Positions 43,165-49,398 of a stretch of 49,398 nt of DNA are shown here, in pieces; position 1 is the stretch's first letter; each line of letters opens with the position of its first letter. The translations under genes and the position numbers were made by a program. Under the pieces are notes generated by a model. The model saw only the letters and a program-made list of their open reading frames with translations, was not told where the DNA came from and ran no database searches. The DNA lies in the NCBI GenBank assembly GCA_946803715.1, contig CAMPET010000079.1, forward strand, positions 179,287 through 228,684, given 5' to 3'. This DNA comes from Beroe ovata (Eukaryota; Ctenophora; Nuda; Beroida; Beroidae).

Positions 43165-46100
43165 ATGTCTTCAGTAAAAGTAGCAGTTAGAGTAAGACCC
43201 CTGAATTCTAGGGAGATAAAGAAGAACTCAAAATGTATTATAGAAATGCAGAATAACAGTACATGTATGTATTAGTATCTTTACAAATATTTTCACTTCA
43301 TGCTGGTTAACCAATAACCACTCCTTAACCATGATTGAATATTTATTGACCTTCATGAAATTGGTCTATGTCTTATCATGACAGCTCCTTTGACTTTTCA
43401 CAGGTATCACTGACCCTTCTAATCCCAAGAACAAGAAAACATTTAGCTTTGATCACTCATACTGGTCAACTAATGTAAGTAGACACATGGGATCAGTAAT
43501 GCACTTCAGAACATTTTCATTGTATAATGCTCACGATTTTAACCTCCAATATCACCAGCCTAAGGATGCACACTTTGCATCTCAACAAGTCGTTTATAAT
43601 GACATTGGTAAAGAGTTCCTTAGTCACTCTTTTGATGGATATAACACATGCATATTCGCCTATGGACAAACTGGGTCAGGGAAAAGTTTTACAATGATGG
43701 GAACTCAAGATTTGAAGGGAATCATTCCACAGGTAACAGTTGCTCAATTTGTTTGAATATCTGCTTTCTCTTATGTCTATTTTCTGACTAAGATAACTTG
43801 TAAAATGTGTATCGAAACAGACATGTGGGGAAATGTTTGAGAGGATAACTGAAGAGACAGATGAAGACACTTCTTTTGGTGTGGAGGTCAGCTACATGGA
43901 AATTTACAACGAGAAAGTTCATGATCTTCTGAACCCAGCAAATAACAACAAAAACCTTAGAGTCAGGTATGAACTTGCAATTTCCTTTCCTTCTCTATTG
44001 TATGCCCATTGTGTTGATCATTGACCCACTTGATGAGAAATCAAGCATTCAAGCATTCATTAGTGAATAACATGAATTTAGGATGTGAAAAAATCACCCA
44101 TGATGAGGTTTGCCCATAGGTGGTTATATGATAAGTGTGAAGTCCTATCTATGCTATGCTGCATAATCGGTCCAAGTAGCTGTTTTCTTAAGGATGTGTT
44201 ATGCAATGAAGTATAGTCCTGAGCAACTGTCTTAACAATAGCAACTGTAGCAACCATTAGGTACCATGGCAACATGATAGCAACCCACGACTGCATTTTT
44301 CTCAGGGAACACCCAGTCTTAGGGCCCTATGTGGAGGATTTGGCGAAGTTAGCAGTGCAGTCTTACAACGATGTGTCCCATTTGATGGACGAAGGAAACA
44401 AGAGCAGGACTGTGGCTGCTACAAACATGAACGAGACAAGCAGTAGATCGCACGCTGTTTTCTCCATCATTCTCACACAGCGCAAGTGAGTTACTGTCAG
44501 GAGTCAGCTTTCTATTCCCTGTTGCTTCCTCATAGTTTAGATTAATCACGAGTTCTCCGATCTTGACCTGTATGTAAATATTAATCAGATCTCTGCCCTA
44601 TACCAAATTACAGATTTCTAAACGGAATCGTACAAAACTAATTAAAGTACAAAATACGACATTGCACATACCTATATGATTCGATTTGAATACTGCAATG
44701 TATGGACCCCCTGATTCGTTCATCTACTACCTACTTCATTGGGGCGGTGGCGTGAGTGTAGTGATAGGTACAGAGAGATTGTCAAGGAACATTCATAATT
44801 CATTTGCTCGACTTCTGTTTGGTTTACCTCCATCCTGTTCGTGAGAATTGATCGCTCGGTAAATGAGTGATAAAGTCAGGAAACTATGAAAATAAGAAGA
44901 TAGGGGCTACTGCCTGCTTGTCTTCCAAGTGATACCTATTGTAACATCCATATTTCCCATCTGAAACCCAACTCAAACCCTGACTCCTGCCTCACGCTAG
45001 GTTCAACAAACCCACTGGTCTGACAGCTGAAAAGGTTGCCAAGATCAGCCTCGTGGATCTGGCTGGTTCGGAGCGGGCTGATGCGACAGGCGCGACGGGG
45101 ACACGGTTAAAAGAGGGCGCCAACATCAACCGATCCCTCACCACCCTCGGCAAAGTTATTTCTGCTCTTGCAGATCAGGTAAGTTGAATGTTTCCTGTTG
45201 CCTGAAGAACGTTCTGATATATTGATAGGTGTATTGTAACGATGTTAGACAATGATAACTCATTTTCTTACTATATACGCCACATGTGGCAAGTGGCACT
45301 AATATGATTATGATATCCACAACTGACACAGTGTTACAAATTCTCGCACATGTCACCCGTATGCCACCATATAGTCCTGAGTCACCATAATTATGAAATA
45401 CAGCATCTATAATAAAATGTGACAACCTGTTCATTTGCCTCTCTCTACTAGTTACTTCTCTGTAGATTATAGGTGTAAGGACGTATGGTTCCCTTGCCCC
45501 AGAGGCTGGTATAATTCAAATTACCCTTCACCAGGCGAGTAAAGGTACCCCTGCAAAGAAGAAGGGGAGCGGAAAGAAGGATCAGATATTCATCCCATTC
45601 CGTGATTCTGTCCTCACATGGCTCCTCAAGGAAAACCTGGGTGGCAACAGCAAGACAGCCATGGTAGCAGCCCTAAGTCCTGCAGAGATAAACTACGATG
45701 AGACACTCAGCACACTCCGATACGCAGACCGGGCAAAGCAGATTGTGTGTAAAGCTGTTATCAATGAGGACCCTAATGCTAAGGTGGGCAATTTGTGAGG
45801 GGAAAGGGAGGAGAGAGAGGGGGGATTTTGCTGAATTTGAAAATATCTGTTTCAAATCATGTTTTTCAGATCATTCGAGATTTACAAGCCGAGGTTTCTA
45901 AACTGAAGGCTATAATCAAAGCTGAGGGTCTAGAAGCAAAGATTGAGTCGTACGGTAAGCATCAGTTGTTAGCTTATGGTTCTACCCTTTTGGAGTAGGG
46001 TATGAATCTACTCGTCGTATTTCATGAATTATTGATTAGAAACTGTTTTGATTTGTCCCAATACTTGATAATATGTGACCCAATTATGCACATGTGAAGT

Positions 46101-47262
46101 TCAGCTGATCTATATTCCATCATACTGTACGTGATGAAATTGTTTCTCAATCTATGTGAAATGTGTTGTGATGTGGGAATTAGTAAGCAGCCAATTAAAA
46201 GTTGATATGTAACGTGAAGAATCATACATATTAGATATTATATCTGCATCAGCTTCAAATGCATCTAACGAGATATCTTCATTCTTCATGAAAACTGAGA
46301 TTTGTCGACAGCAATTTTCATATTCTTCCCTCATGCTGTTGTTCAAATCCAGATCGATCATCCACCTTGTTGAATCTAGCAACCTGTTTCAGTGTTTGAC
46401 ACCAAGAGTAATGGTGGAGCGACAAGAAAAGCAACCAATGCTCAAGATCAGCTCCAAGCGTCCGAAAAATTAATAGCAGAAATGAAGGAGACGTGGGAAC
46501 AGAAATTGGAAAAAACCGAAAAAATAAAACAAGAGAGGTAAATCTCCGTCTCTTTTTAAAATCTACGCCCGAGATGTTTTGCTTGATTTGCGTGTAGAAT
46601 TGGTACCTAAAAAGCTATAATGAACCATAAACGTTGTGGATCGTTATTTTTTCAAATTTTATTCACTGTTGAACAGCAAGTTATGTGTAGAACAGCAAGT
46701 TTTGTGAATTGATACCACTTAAAGACTCGCGGTTATAGGTACTACTCAGAATGTTTTCCAAACTTTGATACTCCTAGCATGAATAGTGCCGATAACCAGA
46801 CATCAATGTAACTGCAAAATAATTTGCTCATACATCCCATCGGTCACTCTAGAACGCACGACCTTTCCATTTCACCTACCCTAACTATCATCACCCGGCC
46901 CTAAAGTGATCCCAAGCTCTACCCAAGCACTACCCACACTATACCCTTATCCCCTACCTACCGATAATGACCGTTAACCGATAATAATGCTTAACCGATG
47001 ACGACCGATAACAGCCGATAACAGCCGATAATAAACGATAATAAACGATAACAACCGATAACAACCGATTATAACCGATAAAAACCGATAATCCCCTCAC
47101 CAGGGAGTCAGCGTTAGCAGAACTGGGCGTGTCTATACAAGGAGAGGGTGGGGGAGCGTGGGGAGTGTTCTCCCCCAAAAACACACCACACCTCATCAAC
47201 CTGTCCGAGGACCCACTAATGAACGAGTGTCTCATGTACTGTATCAAGGAGGGGGAAACAAG
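43165..47262 (+). CDS. Kinesin-3 (KIF1/UNC-104 type) motor protein, 5' part
   Basis: Ten exons: 43165-43264, 43404-43474, 43559-43732, 43821-43966, 44306-44485, 45001-45178, 45535-45783, 45870-45954, 46393-46537, 47104-47262. The start is [20 protein letters not shown]. The motor shows the P-loop [31 protein letters not shown], switch [15 protein letters not shown], switch [15 protein letters not shown], the kinesin-3 loop-12 lysine cluster ([10 protein letters not shown]) and [13 protein letters not shown]. Then comes a neck coiled coil ([15 protein letters not shown]) and the lead into the FHA domain ([20 protein letters not shown]). Kinesin-3 carries vesicles along microtubules. The FHA, CC and PH exons are not in the window: nothing matching was found up to 49398, so the gene continues past the right edge across an intron longer than 2.1 kb. 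Confidence 0.93.
46960..47098. repeat. 10-bp tandem repeat (cgataacaac)
   Basis: About a dozen units of ccgataacaa / cgataataaa immediately before the acceptor of the last visible kinesin exon (47104). The repeat ends within 5 bp of the splice site. Confidence 0.85.
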
Positions 47263-48119
47263 GTGAGTCACGGCCCAATGATGAGGTGGGTTTATTATAG
47301 GTGCATGAGGTGTGGTTCATGGATCGCAATATATATGTATATATTCTGTGGAATATGCTGTAGATTCTTGGAATATCAAGTCTGTGCTGCAGTTGTCCAA
47401 CATTACAGCGGTAATTTCTTTTAAACTTCACTACAGCAGGGTATTCCATGTTTTGTAACACAAAGCAGGGCTACCCGGTATATTACATGGAGTTGGTATA
47501 CATTCTACATTATACTTTGTATGGTAGACATTGTATACACTGTGATTGTACATTGTGATTGATACACGCAGTGTATAACACGCGATGTATAAGAAGCGAT
47601 GTATAAGATACATTACCTATAATAAAACATTGTATATTGTATGGTTATACACTACTGTTTTGACCATGTATGAAAATGTATTCATATCGTTGGGTATGGT
47701 TTTATACCAACTATAACTGTATACTATACACTGAAAACAGTGTATAGTGTAATGTGTATAAGTTAGTGTAAAGGGGGTGAGAAAACCCTCTATAGTGTTG
47801 ACAGAGTTCGCGCTAGTTTAGAATATTATCGGTTTAAATGAGTTGACATGAGTTCGTTCAATTTAGTAAGAAATTCAAACATGACTTAGGCCAGATATTA
47901 TCTAGTAATAGATATGAGATATAGTTTGGATCATCATTGATAATGATTCACTAAAATAGTGAGTAACCATCATGTTTCATTTTATCGTCAATTCTTCTCA
48001 AATACGAAATTAGAGCGAGGATGTTTGCATGTGTTCCTATAGGCAACTCACAGCTCTTGTAAAAATGTATAGAAGCACAGGGCTGTGTAATAGTAGCATT
48101 TCAAATGCTAGCGTCACAC

Positions 48120-48248
48120 AGCTAGCGTCACACAGCATTTTGTTTTTTATCACTGTCTTACAGGCACAACTCTAACCAAATGCTGCATTTGGTTAGAGTT
48201 GTGCCTGTAAGACAGTGATAAAAAACAAAATGCTGTGTGACGCTAGCT
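48120..48248. repeat. Perfect 129-bp inverted repeat
   Basis: Two 64-bp arms with no mismatch around a single central T (48184). The left end agctagcgtcacacagc is also repeated directly just upstream (gctagcgtcacacagc at about 48108). It lies in the long kinesin intron. No terminal target duplication is clear. Confidence 0.95.
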
Positions 48249-48384
48249 TATTACGTCAGCGTGAAACAGTTTGCAGCCAATGGTCTTAGTGTGGTCGATA
48301 GTATCATAGCCATTGGTTGCAGAATTGCAGGTATTGCAAGCTCTATGACAATCATCATCTCTTGTCAATAACCTATGGTGTGTG

Positions 48385-49398
48385 AGTGTGTGTGTAAGTA
48401 CTGTGTGTGTCTGTGTGTGTGTTGTTCATCACTCTTGTCAAGGGTGAAGAGGGGCAGAGGTAGTTATTCCAAATAAGGAAAAACCGGATCACTAATCCAG
48501 CGATATTCATCCTACTGTTAATAATAGCCGCCAATTCACTACTACAATTCAACCTGGCAATTTAACATATATACTAGTTGTGGTGCCATGATCTGGTACT
48601 CCTATCTATTGTCCTTAGTCCCTGATAACAGCGATAATTATCGTCATAAGGATGGGGAGTCGACATTGGAAGCAGGGGACGCACGATTGCGTTCAGAATA
48701 CTTGATATATAATTCAGCTATACCTATGAGCACAAGTCGTTCTCAACGAGTCGTTCTCAACGAGGTGAATCATGCTGGCGCATATTATTGTGTTGTTCTG
48801 ACTGTCAGGTCTTCACGGTCGACTCATTTCGTGGAGTAAGTAAATGATGTCAGCGGAGAATATAGCTTGCATCTCAAATATACTCATATGTACACGAGTG
48901 CTAGAGGTAGCTGTGGCTGCGAGCTAAAATCTTGTGTGTTGAATAAAATACAAGTATTGTATATTTTACTCTCTGAAAATATATGTTATTCACTTCTAAT
49001 ACGGGATGTAAGGAATTAAGGAGGAGTGGAGAGGAGTGTGTGAGTGAGCAGTGTGTGAGGAGTGAGTGTGTGAGGAGTGAGCAGTGTGTGAGGAGTGAGC
49101 NAGGAGTGGGTGTGTGAGGAGTGTGTGAGGAGTGAGTGTGGGTGCAGTGTGTGAGGAGGACTGAGAAGGAGTGTGTGAGTGAGAAATGAGTGCGTGAGGA
49201 GTGTGTATGTGTGAGGAGTGTGTGAGTAAGGAGTGAGTGTGTGAGAAGTGTGTGTGAGGAAAGCGTCGGTCATCAGACAAATTGTTAGTTGTGGTGCAAT
49301 AGAGATGTTTGGAGCAATGTTCTACAATTTGTACATCATGACTCTGCTCTATTGGTCCAGCTCTATTGGTCCAGCGAACATCGACTAGAACCCCCCCC
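48385..49398. other. Right edge: no supported exon, minisatellite at 49020-49262
   Basis: A gagtgtgtgaggagtgagca-type tandem repeat (49020-49262) with an N at 49101. The ORF at about 48588-48839 has no recognised domain. No FHA-type kinesin exon was found. Confidence 0.7.

Noticed and set aside
48588-48839. 83-residue ORF as the next kinesin exon or a separate gene
   Set aside because: No FHA-like residues, no good acceptor/donor pair, and no recognised domain.

Overview
This window is animal nuclear DNA. It is AT-rich and intron-rich, with GT-AG introns mostly of 50-400 bp. Its genes belong to animal families: a DEG/ENaC sodium channel, a stomatin, a p55-type MAGUK, a kinesin-3, the F-box/Sec7 protein FBXO8, a divergent rhodopsin-like GPCR, and an NUDT2-like Nudix hydrolase. 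A single-exon GH19 chitinase is the odd one out. No rRNA, tRNA, CRISPR array or bacterial operon was seen. An early-branching invertebrate such as a sponge would fit the compact introns and gene set, but that is inference.

Layout, left to right. 1-1170: minisatellite and one possible plus-strand exon. 1333-2211 (-): small secreted cysteine-containing protein. 2212-3457: CG-rich palindromic repeats. 3458-7101 (-): FBXO8, rebuilt from ten exons, with one apparent frameshift. 7566-7994 (-): NUDT2-like Nudix hydrolase. 7995-10051: hairpin-rich intergenic DNA. 10052-15733 (-): DEG/ENaC channel, 12 exons in continuous frame, with a PAN/apple-like module in the ectodomain. 15734-18757: intergenic DNA with a mariner-type MITE. 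18758-25451 (-): complete stomatin gene, 10 exons, with a 545-bp tandem array in intron 3. 25684-26841 (+): intronless GPCR, head-to-head with stomatin over about 230 bp. 26842-32277: mostly non-coding, with small zinc-finger-like ORFs in a tandem duplication. 32347-32973 (+): GH19 chitinase. 33437-35765: MITEs and CG-rich repeats. 35766-41055 (-): complete MAGUK (L27-PDZ-SH3-GuK), 13 exons. 41059-42871: duplicated intergenic block. 43165-47262 (+): kinesin-3 motor domain up to the start of the FHA region; it runs off the window.

How the genes relate. Stomatins are known regulators of DEG/ENaC channels (MEC-2 with MEC-4/MEC-10, stomatin and STOML3 with ASICs), and here the two lie next to each other on the same strand. 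A membrane scaffold (p55 MAGUK) and an axonal-type cargo motor (kinesin-3) lie 25 kb away, head-to-head. This looks like a neighbourhood of membrane-signalling genes. Whether the linkage is functional is open.

Assembly caution. Several single-N positions sit between near-identical copies of neighbouring sequence, which suggests unmerged overlaps or haplotype joins. The short duplications there may not be real.
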